Part shown: positions 15,370 through 24,544 of the stretch, one piece after another
Layout of the letters: the number at the start of each line of letters is the position of its first letter
Position numbering within the stretch: position 1 is the stretch's first letter
Origin: Neobacillus soli NBRC 102451
GTDB lineage: Bacteria > Bacillota > Bacilli > Bacillales > Cytobacillaceae
DNA: 49,756 bases
NCBI RefSeq assembly: GCF_001591665.1
Contig: NZ_BCVI01000035.1
Location: 1 to 49,756 of the forward strand
Reading direction: 5' to 3'
Made by a program: the position numbers and the translations under genes
Notes under the pieces: generated by a model
Told to the model about the DNA's origin: nothing
Databases searched by the model: none
The model's input: the letters and a program-made list of their open reading frames with translations, nothing else

Positions 15370-16341
15370 ATGAAAAAGTATAAGAAGCATTCCCTCTTGC
15401 TGCTAGTCCTTGCCATGTTCCTTCTCCCATTTCTACTGGATATCTATTGGCTGGATGTCATAACACTCGTTCTATTTTATGTCGTGCTCACACAAGGATT
15501 AAATATAGTAGTCGGCTATACAGGCCTGCTCGACTTGGGCTATGCCGCATTCTTTGCCGTTGGTGCCTATACGACAGCGATATTAATGACCACTTTCCAT
15601 TGGTCCTTCTGGTTAACACTTCCTGTCGCTGCACTGTTTGCTGCCATAGCTGGGATCATTGTTGGCACACCAACACTAAGACTAAGAAGTGATTATTTGG
15701 CCATTGTTACCCTTGGCTTCGGTGAAATCGTGCGAATATTAGCGATAAATTTAGATATTACAGGATCAGCATCAGGGATTTATGGAATTCCTAGACCAAC
15801 CATCGGCAGTTACGTGCTGTCATCGCAACAAGATTTTTATTATTTAATTTTGATTATCGCCATCCTATCTGTTTTGGTTGTCTATCGATTAGGTCATTCT
15901 AGAATTGGTCGCGCATGGGTATATATTCGCGAAGATGAAGACGCCGCTGAAGCGATGGGAATCAACCGCATTCGCCTTAAATTATTATCCTATGCAACAG
16001 GCGCTGTCATTGGCAGTTTAGCCGGATCAATATTTGCAGTAAAAATGAGTGCCATCGCTCCATTAAGTTTTAGTTTCCTGCAATCTGTTATGATTCTCCT
16101 TGCGGTTGTATTAGGAGGGCTAGGCAGTATTCCAGGGGTTGTTATCGGTGCAGCATTGGTCATTGTCCTTCCAGAAGTCCTGCGCGGGGCAGAAGATTGG
16201 CGTTATTTAATATTCGGTGTGGCCTTAGTCATTATGATGATATTCCGTCCTCAAGGGATCTTACCGAAAAAATATGAAACAGAGGATCGTTCCGACCCTG
16301 AAGAGGAAACGAATGATAAAAACCACTCGATATCTGTTTAA
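15370..16341 (+). CDS. livM: LIV-type ABC transporter permease LivM-like
   Basis: The 323-aa permease contains GLNIVVGYTGLLDLGYAAFFAVGAY near residues 45-69 (two overlapping motif halves) and AVVLGGLGSIPGVVIGA near 258. Both are typical of LivM. The C-terminus is a charged tail of about 30 residues. It starts 2 bp after livH and ends 31 bp before the ATPase gene. Confidence 0.92.
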   Translation: MKKYKKHSLLLLVLAMFLLPFLLDIYWLDVITLVLFYVVLTQGLNIVVGYTGLLDLGYAAFFAVGAYTTAILMTTFHWSFWLTLPVAALFAAIAGIIVGTPTLRLRSDYLAIVTLGFGEIVRILAINLDITGSASGIYGIPRPTIGSYVLSSQQDFYYLILIIAILSVLVVYRLGHSRIGRAWVYIREDEDAAEAMGINRIRLKLLSYATGAVIGSLAGSIFAVKMSAIAPLSFSFLQSVMILLAVVLGGLGSIPGVVIGAALVIVLPEVLRGAEDWRYLIFGVALVIMMIFRPQGILPKKYETEDRSDPEEETNDKNHSISV

Positions 16342-16372
16342 TTTTATCTATTAACTCCATAGGGGGTATCGC

Positions 16373-17143
16373 ATGTCTATTTTAACTGTGAAGAATCTAA
16401 AACTTCAATTCGGAGGATTACTAGCCGTTAATGATTTATCTTTTACTGTCGAAAAAAACTCCATATCCAGTATAATCGGTCCAAATGGTGCCGGAAAAAC
16501 ATCGGTGTTTAACATGATTACTGGATTTTATCGACCAACTAGCGGGGAAATTGAATTAGATGGTACTAGTTTGGTAAATAAAAAACCTAGTCAAATAACA
16601 AAATTAGGAATGGCCCGTACCTTTCAGAACCTTCGTTTATTTCCTAACCTTTCCGCATTAGATAATGTCAAGTCAGGGATGCATTGCCGAACGAAAGAAG
16701 CAGTCTGGGGGGCATTATTCCATACAAAGAGCCAAAAGGAAGAAGAAAGATTAATAGAGGAAGTGGCACAAGAGTGCATTGATTTTGTAGGGGTACGCAA
16801 ATATATGCAGCGATCTGCAAAAAATTTGCCGTATGGTGCACAACGATATTTGGAAATTGCCCGTGCCTTAGCCACAAAGCCAAAAATTTTACTTCTTGAT
16901 GAGCCGGCTGCAGGCTTGAATTTTGAAGAAAAGCAATACTTGATTCAGCTTATTCGGCGTATTCGCGATGAATTCCATATTACTGTGCTAATGATCGAAC
17001 ATGATATGGGATTAATCAAGGAAATCTCTGAACATATCACCGTCATTGATTATGGCTGTAAGATTGCTGAAGGAACCCCTAATGAGGTGCTGAACAACGA
17101 AAAGGTAATCGAGGCATACTTGGGAAAGGAGGAGGTAATTTGA
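16373..17143 (+). CDS. livG: LIV-type ABC transporter ATPase LivG-like
   Basis: The 256-aa nucleotide-binding subunit has Walker A GPNGAGKTS (about 38-46), a Q-loop in ARTFQNLRLFP, a signature region that reads NLPYGAQRYLEIARAL rather than LSGGQ as is normal for LivG, Walker B ILLLDEPAAGL and the H-loop IEHDM. AGGGGG precedes the ATG. It overlaps the next ATPase gene by 4 bp. Confidence 0.93.
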   Translation: MSILTVKNLKLQFGGLLAVNDLSFTVEKNSISSIIGPNGAGKTSVFNMITGFYRPTSGEIELDGTSLVNKKPSQITKLGMARTFQNLRLFPNLSALDNVKSGMHCRTKEAVWGALFHTKSQKEEERLIEEVAQECIDFVGVRKYMQRSAKNLPYGAQRYLEIARALATKPKILLLDEPAAGLNFEEKQYLIQLIRRIRDEFHITVLMIEHDMGLIKEISEHITVIDYGCKIAEGTPNEVLNNEKVIEAYLGKEEVI

Positions 17144-17856
17144 AATCCCTGTTAAAACTTACGAATGTAAATTCCTACTATGGAAAAATTCGCGCGTTAA
17201 ATAATCTGAGTTTGGAAATAAACGAAGGAGAAATAGTCGCCTTGCTTGGCAGCAACGGAGCGGGTAAAAGTACGACCCTTAAAACAATTTCCGGTCTTAT
17301 TAAACCAAAATCTGGAGAAATAGAATGGAACGGGCGAAGTATGGTTGGTGTCCCCCCTCATAAAATCGTTGAATCAGGGATTATTCATGTACCTGAAGGC
17401 AGACGAATTTTCGGTGGGTTAACCATCACAGAGAACCTGGAATTAGGCGCCTTTACCTTCAGAAAGGACAAGAAATGGGTGAAAGAAGGAATCGAACGCT
17501 CATTTGATCTGTTCCCTCGATTAAAGGAACGGGCGAAACAGCCAGCCGGTACACTTAGCGGCGGTGAACAGCAAATGCTTGCCATCAGCCGCGGTCTCAT
17601 GGGCGACCCGAAGCTTCTGATGCTGGATGAGCCCTCGATGGGACTGGCCCCTATCATTGTTCAAGAGATTATGAGAATTATCAAGGAGATCAACAAACAA
17701 GGAACAACCATTTTGTTAATCGAGCAAAATGCAAAATCCGCATTGCGCTTGGCAAACAGAGGATATTTAATTGAAATAGGAAATATAATCATGCACGATA
17801 CAGCCGAAGTATTACGTGAGGATGATAAGATTATTAAAGCTTATTTAGGTGCTTAA
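17140..17856 (+). CDS. livF: LIV-type ABC transporter ATPase LivF-like
   Basis: The 238-aa ATPase has Walker A GSNGAGKST, signature TLSGGEQQMLAI, Walker B LLMLDEPSMGLAP and an IEQNA motif, all characteristic of LivF. It starts with TTG at 17140, overlapping the livG stop, with AAGGAGGAGG just upstream. It closes the transporter operon and a strong terminator follows. Confidence 0.93.
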   Translation: MKSLLKLTNVNSYYGKIRALNNLSLEINEGEIVALLGSNGAGKSTTLKTISGLIKPKSGEIEWNGRSMVGVPPHKIVESGIIHVPEGRRIFGGLTITENLELGAFTFRKDKKWVKEGIERSFDLFPRLKERAKQPAGTLSGGEQQMLAISRGLMGDPKLLMLDEPSMGLAPIIVQEIMRIIKEINKQGTTILLIEQNAKSALRLANRGYLIEIGNIIMHDTAEVLREDDKIIKAYLGA

Positions 17857-17923
17857 CGGAAGCTTTGATTTTTTTAAAAAAATTGTCTTCTTTTAGTCCA
17901 CCCGAAAGTATCATTGAAAGACA

Positions 17924-17962
17924 AGAAAAACAGCACAAGCATTAAGTGCTGTTTTTCTGTTT
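17924..17962. terminator. Intrinsic terminator after the LIV operon
   Basis: AGAAAAACAGCAC and GTGCTGTTTTTCT form a 13-bp stem with a 9-nt loop, followed by a T-rich tail. The arms also contain A-runs, so the element could act on both strands. Confidence 0.9.
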
Positions 17963-18006
17963 TATTTGCGCTTTAGTATAAATAAATTTTTAGGTAAAAA
18001 TCCCTC

Positions 18007-18036
18007 TTGCGTCTTAAATATAATTAAAACTATAAT
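18007..18036 (+). promoter_or_regulatory. Candidate SigA promoter of the symporter operon
   Basis: TTGCGT (18007-18012), an 18-nt spacer and TATAAT (18031-18036) lie in a very AT-rich stretch. The leader to the DUF485 gene would be about 190 nt. It contains a perfect anti-SD complement AAGGAGGTGA (18080-18089) that does not belong to any annotated start. Confidence 0.55.
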
Positions 18037-18229
18037 AATAAATATAATAATTCACAAAATTTAGAAAAAATATCAATTTAAGGAGGTGATAGCTCAAGTT
18101 ATTATTTGGTATCCTCTAGAGATTTATCTTGCCGCATTATTTTTCTTCATCCTATGACCATTCAGCATTGCCTTTTATTTTGACCTCAAATTTGAACAAA
18201 GGTTTTTATTGCGAGAGGGGGCGCTTCCA

Positions 18230-18556
18230 TTGGAGGCACGGGAAATTAAAGTTAATTCTGAAAGCGATTACAGTTCTATTGTTCAATCACCATCGTTTCA
18301 ACAGTTACTCTCCGAAAAGAAAAAGTTTATCATCCCGATCACTATTTTCTTTTTTTGTTTTTATTTTGCACTGCCTATCTTAACCTCCTATTCAACCGTG
18401 TTAAATCACAAGTTTATCGGCAGCATTACATGGGCATGGGTTTTTGCCTTCTTACAATTTGTCATGACATGGGTATTGTGTATGCTTTACTCCAAAAAGG
18501 CAGCCAGATTTGATAAATTAGCGAATACGGTTATCCAAGAAGGGAGAAATAACTGA
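18230..18556 (+). CDS. DUF485 membrane protein, symporter partner
   Basis: From TTG at 18230 the product is 108 aa. AGAGGGGG lies 8 nt upstream of this start, while the longer frame from TTG at 18209 has only a weak AAAGG. It has a short N-terminal amphipathic part and two membrane segments (about 37-60 and 70-95) with FIIPITIFFFCFYFALPIL and a WAWVFAFLQF stretch, as in DUF485 proteins. These are encoded just before sodium/acetate-type symporters (YwcB before YwcA in B. subtilis, as I recall), and here the stop overlaps the symporter start (TGATG). Its role in the transporter is not established. Confidence 0.85.
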   Translation: MEAREIKVNSESDYSSIVQSPSFQQLLSEKKKFIIPITIFFFCFYFALPILTSYSTVLNHKFIGSITWAWVFAFLQFVMTWVLCMLYSKKAARFDKLANTVIQEGRNN

Positions 18557-20094
18557 TGAATACTCCCGCTTTTATCATGTTTCTTGGAATCGTTTTTGTA
18601 ACGTTAATCATTACATATTACGCTTCTAAAAAAACAAAAAATGCAAGTGAATTTTATACGGCAGGCGGTGGGTTGACCGGCTGGCAAAATGGACTGGCTA
18701 TCGCCGGTGATTATATGTCCGCTGCCTCTTTCCTAGGAATTGCCGGGGCGGTCGCCTTAACGGGTTTTGATGGATTCTTTTATAGTATTGGTTTCCTTGT
18801 TGCCTATCTAGTTGTTCTTTATTTAGTAGCTGAACCACTTAGAAACCTTGGAAAATATACCTTTGCGGATATGATTGCAGCAAGATTTGATGCAAAAAAA
18901 GTACGTGGATTTGCTGCGATGAACACCGTTACAATTTCTATTTTTTATATGATTGCTCAACTTGTTGGGGCTGGTGCACTAATCAAATTATTATTAGGTT
19001 TAAGCTATACTACATCCGTTTTAATCGTTGGGGTTTTGATGACCGTTTATGTTATTTTTGGAGGAATGCATGCAACAAGCTGGGTGCAAATCATAAAAGC
19101 AGTCCTTTTAATGGGCGGTACCTTAGTCATCTCGCTGATTGTTTTTTCCAAATTCAACTGGAGTATTACCGACATGTTTGCCCAAATGAAAACGGCAACA
19201 CCTCTAAAAGAATCATTTTTAAATCCAGGCGTAAAATACAACGATGGTCTTGATACGATTTCGTTAAACATGGGACTTGTGCTTGGAACCGCCGGGCTTC
19301 CCCACATTCTTGTCCGTTTCTTTACGGTAAAGGATGCGAAAACAGCACGTTCATCTGTTGTTTATGCCACATGGGTAATCGGCATATTCTATGTAATGAC
19401 AATCTTCCTTGGCTTCGGTGCAGCGGCGTTTGTGGGTAACAGCACGATTATCGCAGCAAATCCTGCCGGAAATATGGCGGCACCACTGTTAGCAAAAGCG
19501 CTCGGAGGCAACATGCTGTTTGCCTTTATTTCAGCAGTAGCCTTTGCAACCATTCTAGCCGTTGTGGCAGGGCTTGTTCTGACGGCAGCATCTGCGTTTG
19601 CCCATGATTTCTATAATGTCATTTTAAGAAAAGGAAAAGCAACAGAAAAGCAGCAGGTTAGTATGGCACGCTGGGCCGCGGTAGGTGTTTCTGTTATTTC
19701 TATTATTCTTGCATTAGGGGCGCAAACACTTAATGTCGCCTTCCTTGTTTCATTAGCCTTTGCAGTAGCCGCAAGTGCAAACCTGCCAGTCATTCTATAC
19801 ACGATTTACTGGAAACGCTTTAATACAACAGGTGCCATTTGGGCGATGGTGGTTGGGCTCATTTCAGCAATCGGATTAGTTCTCATCGGCCCAAGTGTGA
19901 TCAGTCCGGAAGCCGGAAAGGCTATTTTTACAGGTAAACCTATCTTCCCATATACAACACCAGGGATTGTTTCCATACCGCTTGGATTCCTTGCAGGTTA
20001 CCTAGGAACAATCTTCTCCAGCCAAAAAGCGGATGTAAAAAAATATGAGGAAGTATTGGTTAAATCGAATACTGGAATTGGGATTAATGGATAA
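18556..20094 (+). CDS. Sodium/solute symporter (SSS family, acetate permease ActP-like)
   Basis: The 512-aa polytopic protein has about 13 membrane segments. It carries the SSS signatures FYTAGGGLTGWQNGLAIAGD near residue 33 and GTAGLPHILVRFFTV near 245. The length matches YwcA/ActP-type carriers of acetate and other short monocarboxylates. The substrate cannot be fixed from sequence. It is translationally coupled to the DUF485 gene, and a palindromic terminator follows. Confidence 0.9.
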   Translation: MNTPAFIMFLGIVFVTLIITYYASKKTKNASEFYTAGGGLTGWQNGLAIAGDYMSAASFLGIAGAVALTGFDGFFYSIGFLVAYLVVLYLVAEPLRNLGKYTFADMIAARFDAKKVRGFAAMNTVTISIFYMIAQLVGAGALIKLLLGLSYTTSVLIVGVLMTVYVIFGGMHATSWVQIIKAVLLMGGTLVISLIVFSKFNWSITDMFAQMKTATPLKESFLNPGVKYNDGLDTISLNMGLVLGTAGLPHILVRFFTVKDAKTARSSVVYATWVIGIFYVMTIFLGFGAAAFVGNSTIIAANPAGNMAAPLLAKALGGNMLFAFISAVAFATILAVVAGLVLTAASAFAHDFYNVILRKGKATEKQQVSMARWAAVGVSVISIILALGAQTLNVAFLVSLAFAVAASANLPVILYTIYWKRFNTTGAIWAMVVGLISAIGLVLIGPSVISPEAGKAIFTGKPIFPYTTPGIVSIPLGFLAGYLGTIFSSQKADVKKYEEVLVKSNTGIGING

Positions 20095-20102
20095 GTAAGC
20101 GG

Positions 20103-20130
20103 ATGGGACTGAAATTAATTTCAGTCCCAT
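20103..20130. terminator. Perfectly palindromic bidirectional terminator
   Basis: The 28-bp sequence is a perfect palindrome with arms ATGGGACTGAAATT and its complement. It lies between the convergent symporter and helicase genes, followed by TTTCTC on the plus strand. Confidence 0.75.
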
Positions 20131-20136
20131 TTCTCA

Positions 20137-21429
20137 TTACCTTTGCTTTTTTCTTCCCGTACCTGTTTTCGTACTGCTTCTTCCAGACGAAAAGGATCGG
20201 GAATTTGAATTTGTTTGTTTTCCTTTAAAGGTCCCGCCTGACCTTTTGTGTTTTTCTTTATTCATTCCACTTTTCTCTTTTGGAGCGGTGGCGATGTTCC
20301 TCATATTTTCTTTTTCCGCTCCATTGTTTTGTTTTTGAATCGTGATGTTTAATTCTTTTTCTATTAACTCAAGCATTGGCTCATCTGCTGAAGAATAAAA
20401 GGTGATGGCCAATCCAGTCATTCCCGCCCTGCCGGTTCGGCCGATTCGATGGACATAGCTTTCCGCGTCTTGAGGGATATCGTAGTTAAACACATGGGTA
20501 ACCCCTTCGACATCTAATCCTCTTGCTGCCACATCTGTAGCAATCAGCAATTGAACCTCGGCATCCCTGAAGCGCTTCATTACTCGTTCTCTCTTAGCTT
20601 GGGACAAATCACCATGCAATTCATCGCAGGAAAAGCCGTTTGCCTTCAGGACATCATATAGTTTACTTACCCTGCGTTTTGTCCGGCAAAAAATAACCGC
20701 TAAAAAGGGGCGATACGATTCTACTAATTGAATGAGCGTTCCTTGTTTTGCACGGTCCGTTGTATGAATCGCTACCTGGTTGACATTGTCAGCGGGTCCC
20801 TGTGTTTTTTCTACTTGAATATATTCTGGTTCACGCATATGCTTTTTTGCCAATTGACGAATTTCAGGTGGAATGGTTGCTGAGAACAGCATCGTCTGCC
20901 TGCTTGCAGGTGTTTCCCTGATGATATCTTCTACCTCACCAAGAAAGCCAATATGAAGCATTTGGTCGGCCTCATCCAAAACAAGGAAAGAAATTTCTGA
21001 AAGTCGGACCGTTTCTCTTCTTATATGATCTAATAGCCTTCCAGGTGTTCCAACAACAATTTGCGGATTCCTCTTTAATTTTTTTAACTGTTTCGCGACA
21101 TCCTGCCCGCCATAAACAGCCAAGACATCTACTCCCTCTATATCAGCAATCATTTTTTCAAATTCGGCTGTAATTTGCAAGGCTAATTCCCTTGTTGGTG
21201 TGACGACAAGTGCTTGAACATGATCAGCATCGTGATTAATTTTTTCAAGAATCGGCAGAATAAAGGCAAACGTCTTCCCTGTTCCTGTTTGCGCCTGGGC
21301 AATAATATCGTTACCCTTCATTACAAATGGAATGGCTTGCTCTTGAATCGGTGTTGGTTTGGCAACACCTTGGCCGCGTAATTTTTCGACTACTACTTCA
21401 GAAATCCCTAATGATAAAAAATCTGACAA
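20137..21429 (-). CDS. DEAD-box ATP-dependent RNA helicase
   Basis: The 430-aa protein has an N-terminal Q-motif ([11 protein letters not shown]), then motif I AQTGTGKT, Ia [25 protein letters not shown] and [13 protein letters not shown] basic Lys/Ser/Gly/Arg-rich tail of about 60 residues probably binds RNA. It is shorter than CshA and near CshB in size. Members act in ribosome assembly, mRNA decay and cold adaptation. The start is TTG at 21429, with GTAGGGG 5 nt upstream. An ATG at 21433-21431 is out of frame. It is monocistronic. Confidence 0.92.
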   Translation of the reverse strand: MSDFLSLGISEVVVEKLRGQGVAKPTPIQEQAIPFVMKGNDIIAQAQTGTGKTFAFILPILEKINHDADHVQALVVTPTRELALQITAEFEKMIADIEGVDVLAVYGGQDVAKQLKKLKRNPQIVVGTPGRLLDHIRRETVRLSEISFLVLDEADQMLHIGFLGEVEDIIRETPASRQTMLFSATIPPEIRQLAKKHMREPEYIQVEKTQGPADNVNQVAIHTTDRAKQGTLIQLVESYRPFLAVIFCRTKRRVSKLYDVLKANGFSCDELHGDLSQAKRERVMKRFRDAEVQLLIATDVAARGLDVEGVTHVFNYDIPQDAESYVHRIGRTGRAGMTGLAITFYSSADEPMLELIEKELNITIQKQNNGAEKENMRNIATAPKEKSGMNKEKHKRSGGTFKGKQTNSNSRSFSSGRSSTKTGTGRKKQR

Positions 21430-21710
21430 ACATACCCCTACTTTCTATATTACCTATCTATTTATATTGATTGTTTATCGGCACAATTGCAACTTTACGG
21501 TAAAAATACATCATTAAGCAGACATCGTCATGCCCAAAATCGGGAATAAAGAGGAAAAGCGGATCCCCCAGGTAATATCCAATTGATATCCAGGAGATGT
21601 CGTATGTTTTGTAAATGAGGTAGTAAGTGTCCGGAAATATGTCGTAAGAGCCTAAAAATAGGACCTAAAGGAATGCTAAATCTTTTTTGTGAGTCAGCAT
21701 CCACGGTAAG

Positions 21711-21970
21711 ATCGAAGTAGATGAGTTCTACTTCGATCTTCTAGTCCAAAATTATGGGAAACATCGAAGTAGACAGATTCTACTTCAACTTTCTAGTCTA
21801 AAATCCAGGGAAACATCGAAGTAGATGGGTTCTACTTCAACTTTCTGGCTTAAAATCCAGGGAAACATCGAAGTAGACAGATTCTACTTCAACTTTCTAG
21901 TCTAAAATCCAGGGAAACATCGAAGTAGATGGGTTCTACTTCGACTTTAAAGCTAAAAATCAATCGGATT
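21711..21970. repeat. Tandem 52-bp repeat, five copies, each with an internal hairpin
   Basis: Copies begin at 21711, 21763, 21815, 21867 and 21919, exactly 52 bp apart, and a partial sixth follows near 21970. Each starts with ATCGAAGTAGA, a 5-nt loop and TCTACTTC, so each forms a hairpin. In copy 1 the arms are 11 bp and perfect. The loop alternates between CAGAT (copies 2 and 4) and TGGGT (copies 3 and 5), and copies 2 and 4 are nearly identical, suggesting growth by 104-bp duplication. The sequence between hairpins is conserved, so this is not a CRISPR array. The array fills most of a 697-bp gap between divergent genes. No other feature was seen there. Confidence 0.93.
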
Positions 21971-22126
21971 GTCGAAGTAAAGAAGAATCTGGATACAGCA
22001 TTATCATTACAAATGACAAAAGATATGTCGTTCATAAAAAAGAATAGACATTAGTTACCTTTTCAATTTATAATGAATAATACCAACTTAATTAATCGGA
22101 ATAGTGTGTTTAGGAGGAGGGTATTT

Positions 22127-22702
22127 ATGACCAAACATAGTTTTCTCATCATTCATGGATTAGGCGGCAGCGGTCCTGACCATTGGCAAACCTGGCTTGC
22201 TCAAGAATTAACCAAAAGAAACTATCATGTATGTTATCCGACATTCTCAAATTTCAATTCACCCAATAAAGAAGTTTGGCTGGAGGAATTAGCTGCTGCA
22301 ATTGCGACAATTCCAGACAACCATCGCCTCACAGTTATTACACACAGTCTAGGCTGCCTCCTATGGCTCCATTACGCAGCAAATCAAAACAGACGAATTG
22401 CCAAGCAAGTGGTTCTTGTTGCACCGCCTTCCCCAACAATCGTTCTTTCAGAAGCAAAGTCTTTTTATCCTGTTCCTTTGAATGGGCAGCAACTACCAAG
22501 GACGGCAGAGGATACATTATTTGTCCACTCATCTAATGACCCCTATTGCAGTATGGAGGATGCGGAAAAATATATAAATATTGGCCTGCCTTCGATTACT
22601 TTTCCTAACATGGGACATATTAATCCCAATTCAGGACATGGAAGATGGCCATGGATTTTGGAGCAATGCCTTGCTTCGGAAAAAAATCCCGTCATTGTTT
22701 AA
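22127..22702 (+). CDS. RBBP9/YdeN-family serine hydrolase
   Basis: From the ATG at 22127 (AGGAGGAGG upstream) the product is 191 aa. The frame is open from 22073 but has no ribosome binding site there. The small alpha/beta hydrolase has the start FLIIHGLGGSGPDHWQTWL, nucleophile Ser74 in THSLGC, Asp138 in SSNDPYC and His164 in NMGHINPNSGHG. This order and spacing are typical of the RBBP9/YdeN family. The substrate is unknown. It stands alone. Confidence 0.9.
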   Translation: MTKHSFLIIHGLGGSGPDHWQTWLAQELTKRNYHVCYPTFSNFNSPNKEVWLEELAAAIATIPDNHRLTVITHSLGCLLWLHYAANQNRRIAKQVVLVAPPSPTIVLSEAKSFYPVPLNGQQLPRTAEDTLFVHSSNDPYCSMEDAEKYINIGLPSITFPNMGHINPNSGHGRWPWILEQCLASEKNPVIV

Positions 22703-22723
22703 ATAATTTTTGCGAGCACACAA

Positions 22724-22751
22724 AAGGCTGTTGAAGTTTCCCAACAGCCTT
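22724..22751. terminator. Intrinsic hairpin downstream of the hydrolase
   Basis: AAGGCTGTTG and CAACAGCCTT form a 10-bp stem with an 8-nt loop. The plus strand lacks a clear U-run. The minus strand continues TTTGTGTG and would end the SCP2 remnant's transcript. Confidence 0.6.
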
Positions 22752-22766
22752 AGAGGTTGCTACTAT

Positions 22767-22940
22767 TTATTTAAAAAGTTCTTTAATATTGTATTTACGG
22801 AGGATGCCTTCTATTTTAAGTCCCGTACTAATATCCCCTTTTGCCTTTACCTTCCCTGTCAATAACGCCATGCTTCCACTTTGTTTTCCTAAAAGACTAT
22901 TAGAAATCAAAGCATTTCCATAATTCCATGATACTGTTAC
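22767..22940 (-). pseudogene. C-terminal remnant of an SCP2 sterol-binding domain protein
   Basis: Reading the minus strand from just after an in-frame TAG (22941-22943) to TAA at 22767 gives about 57 residues. They include ALISNSLLGKQSGSMALLTG followed by KVKAKGDISTGLKIEGILRK. This matches the C-terminal half of SCP2-type lipid-binding domains (hydrophobic run, GKxKxKGD, amphipathic helix). No start codon with a ribosome binding site is present and the N-terminal half of the domain is absent, so it is a broken gene. It occupies most of the 320-bp gap before the phosphoesterase gene. I did not find the missing half in another frame. Confidence 0.6.
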
Positions 22941-23022
22941 CTACCAATATTGGACAGTGGAAGTTTCTTGAACTTTTCAACTTGTACTAATTTTCCCCTA
23001 CATATTGAATTAGATTCCAAAT

Positions 23023-23904
23023 TTAATCCCATACAACATTTATAGCCTCAGCTGCTTGACTTTTTCCTGCATGCGATAATCCATAAATATCCTCAATCGT
23101 CCGTAATAGATTAAAGTGATTATAATCTTTAGTAAATTGTCCTGTTTTTACCATTGGGCCGACAAAAAAGGTTGGAATCTTATTGTTTTGTGAATTATCG
23201 TCTTCGTCCCATGTAACAATCAATAGGCTATTATGGGTTTTTGCCCATTGAACATATGCATCCATATGTTTCTTTAGCCATTGATCTGCCTCTTGAATGG
23301 TCCCATCATGCATGTCATTCTGAAGATTGGGAATGACAAAGGAAACAGTCGCCAACTGATTAAAATCCTTCGGAAAATTTGTCAATGGCTGATTTACTTC
23401 TTTAGGTACATTGGTAAAGTTTACCCAAGGATTATGTTTGCGGGCATAGCCTCCATCTCCTGCTAAAGGTCCATTAAAACCAATCGAGGGTAGGTCTTCT
23501 GAATAACCTCCAAAGGAATACTTTCTATCTATCAGTTCACTTCCCAAATTCGCTGTAGAGAATTTAACTTTTGGGACTTCATCATTGGTAACCCCTTGGT
23601 TTGAACCAGAAAACAAATCCAGATAATTAGGCTGGCTTGGATGCTCGATTGCATAGTAGTTTGTTAGGTTTGCTCCCTGGTTCATAAGTGAATTCATATA
23701 GGGAGCGGAAGGATTATCTTGTATTTCTTGGTGTGAATGATTTTCCTCCACTACGATAACAATATGATCAATTTTTGGAAGACCCTTCACTTTTAGGCGG
23801 TTTTCAACCGGTTCCATTGGCTCCTTTTTAGGGGATTGATTTTGTGTACAAGCGCTTAAAATGAACATACCACAGACGAGAATAATGCCCCATTTTTTCA
23901 ACAA
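23023..23904 (-). CDS. Secreted phosphoesterase-family lipoprotein (PF04185-like)
   Basis: The 293-aa protein has a lipoprotein signal with lipobox LSAC (Cys19), then an alkaline-phosphatase-superfamily domain. Recognisable elements are DHIVIVVEENHS (about 46-57), HPSQPNYLDLFSG and LLIVTWDEDD near residue 225, where acidic residues bind metal. The fold is shared by phospholipase C and acid phosphatases such as AcpA. The protein should be anchored outside the membrane. Phospholipid or phosphomonoester hydrolysis is likely but the substrate is unknown. It is monocistronic. Confidence 0.85.
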   Translation of the reverse strand: MLKKWGIILVCGMFILSACTQNQSPKKEPMEPVENRLKVKGLPKIDHIVIVVEENHSHQEIQDNPSAPYMNSLMNQGANLTNYYAIEHPSQPNYLDLFSGSNQGVTNDEVPKVKFSTANLGSELIDRKYSFGGYSEDLPSIGFNGPLAGDGGYARKHNPWVNFTNVPKEVNQPLTNFPKDFNQLATVSFVIPNLQNDMHDGTIQEADQWLKKHMDAYVQWAKTHNSLLIVTWDEDDNSQNNKIPTFFVGPMVKTGQFTKDYNHFNLLRTIEDIYGLSHAGKSQAAEAINVVWD

Positions 23905-23997
23905 AAGGTCCCTTCTTTCCTTACGTTCGTTGTTTATTTGATATTAATATTGATTGTTTATTTTTGAAAAAGCAAACAATCTTTCTTGTATTTTACG

Positions 23998-24026
23998 CAA
24001 AAAAACCCTATCAATTTGATAAGGTC
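23998..24026 (-). terminator. Terminator of the TusA/OsmC operon
   Basis: The minus strand reads ACCTTATC, loop, GATAGGGT and then seven T residues. It lies about 40 bp after the OsmC stop at 24067. Confidence 0.7.
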
Positions 24027-24066
24027 TTTACATATTATCATGCAGTGAACAATATGGTCTGTTAAA

Positions 24067-24519
24067 TCAAACCGTTACTTCAGCCTTCACCCATTGGTTT
24101 TCCACAGGAATTCCAGCATCCTTTATTGTTCTAAAAACAGGACAGCGCTGGTCAACGGCATTTTGCAATTCGTCAATTCTTTCCTGTGATTCCGTTGTTT
24201 CGAGGGTTGCTTTTACGGTCACTTGCTGGAAATAAGGTTTTACCGTTAAATCGCCCATTAAACCAGCTAAATCCAAGCTGCCTTCGACATCAAATGATAT
24301 TCCCTGAAGGTCAAACTTCATTTCCTGCGCAATTAATTGCGCCATCACATTTTCACAGGAAATCAGTGAGGATAAAAATGTTGACAGTGGATCGATTGCT
24401 GAATCCTTTCCGCCAAATGATTCCGGTTCATCGATTGCGATAGTGTGCTTTCCAGCTATAGCATCCAGACGCATCCCAGTCCCTTTACCTTCTACCTTAA
24501 AGCTCTTCAATTGTCCCAT
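24067..24519 (-). CDS. OsmC/Ohr-family protein
   Basis: From the ATG at 24519 (GGAGGAG 5 nt upstream) the product is 150 aa. A longer frame to 24621 overlaps the previous gene and has no ribosome binding site. Both redox cysteines of the OsmC family are present: Cys55 in LISCENVMAQ and Cys126 in DQRCPVFRTI. The family reduces organic hydroperoxides, and some members handle persulfides. It is the last gene of the five-gene operon that includes TusA- and DsrE-like proteins, 25 bp after the MetE-like gene, so thiol or persulfide chemistry is likely. Confidence 0.88.
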   Translation of the reverse strand: MGQLKSFKVEGKGTGMRLDAIAGKHTIAIDEPESFGGKDSAIDPLSTFLSSLISCENVMAQLIAQEMKFDLQGISFDVEGSLDLAGLMGDLTVKPYFQQVTVKATLETTESQERIDELQNAVDQRCPVFRTIKDAGIPVENQWVKAEVTV

Positions 24520-24544
24520 TAAAACTCCTCCATTCATTAAAAAG

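Noticed and set aside
21711..21970. Possible CRISPR array
   Set aside because: The sequence between the hairpins is as conserved as the hairpins, the unit is a uniform 52 bp, and no cas genes are present.
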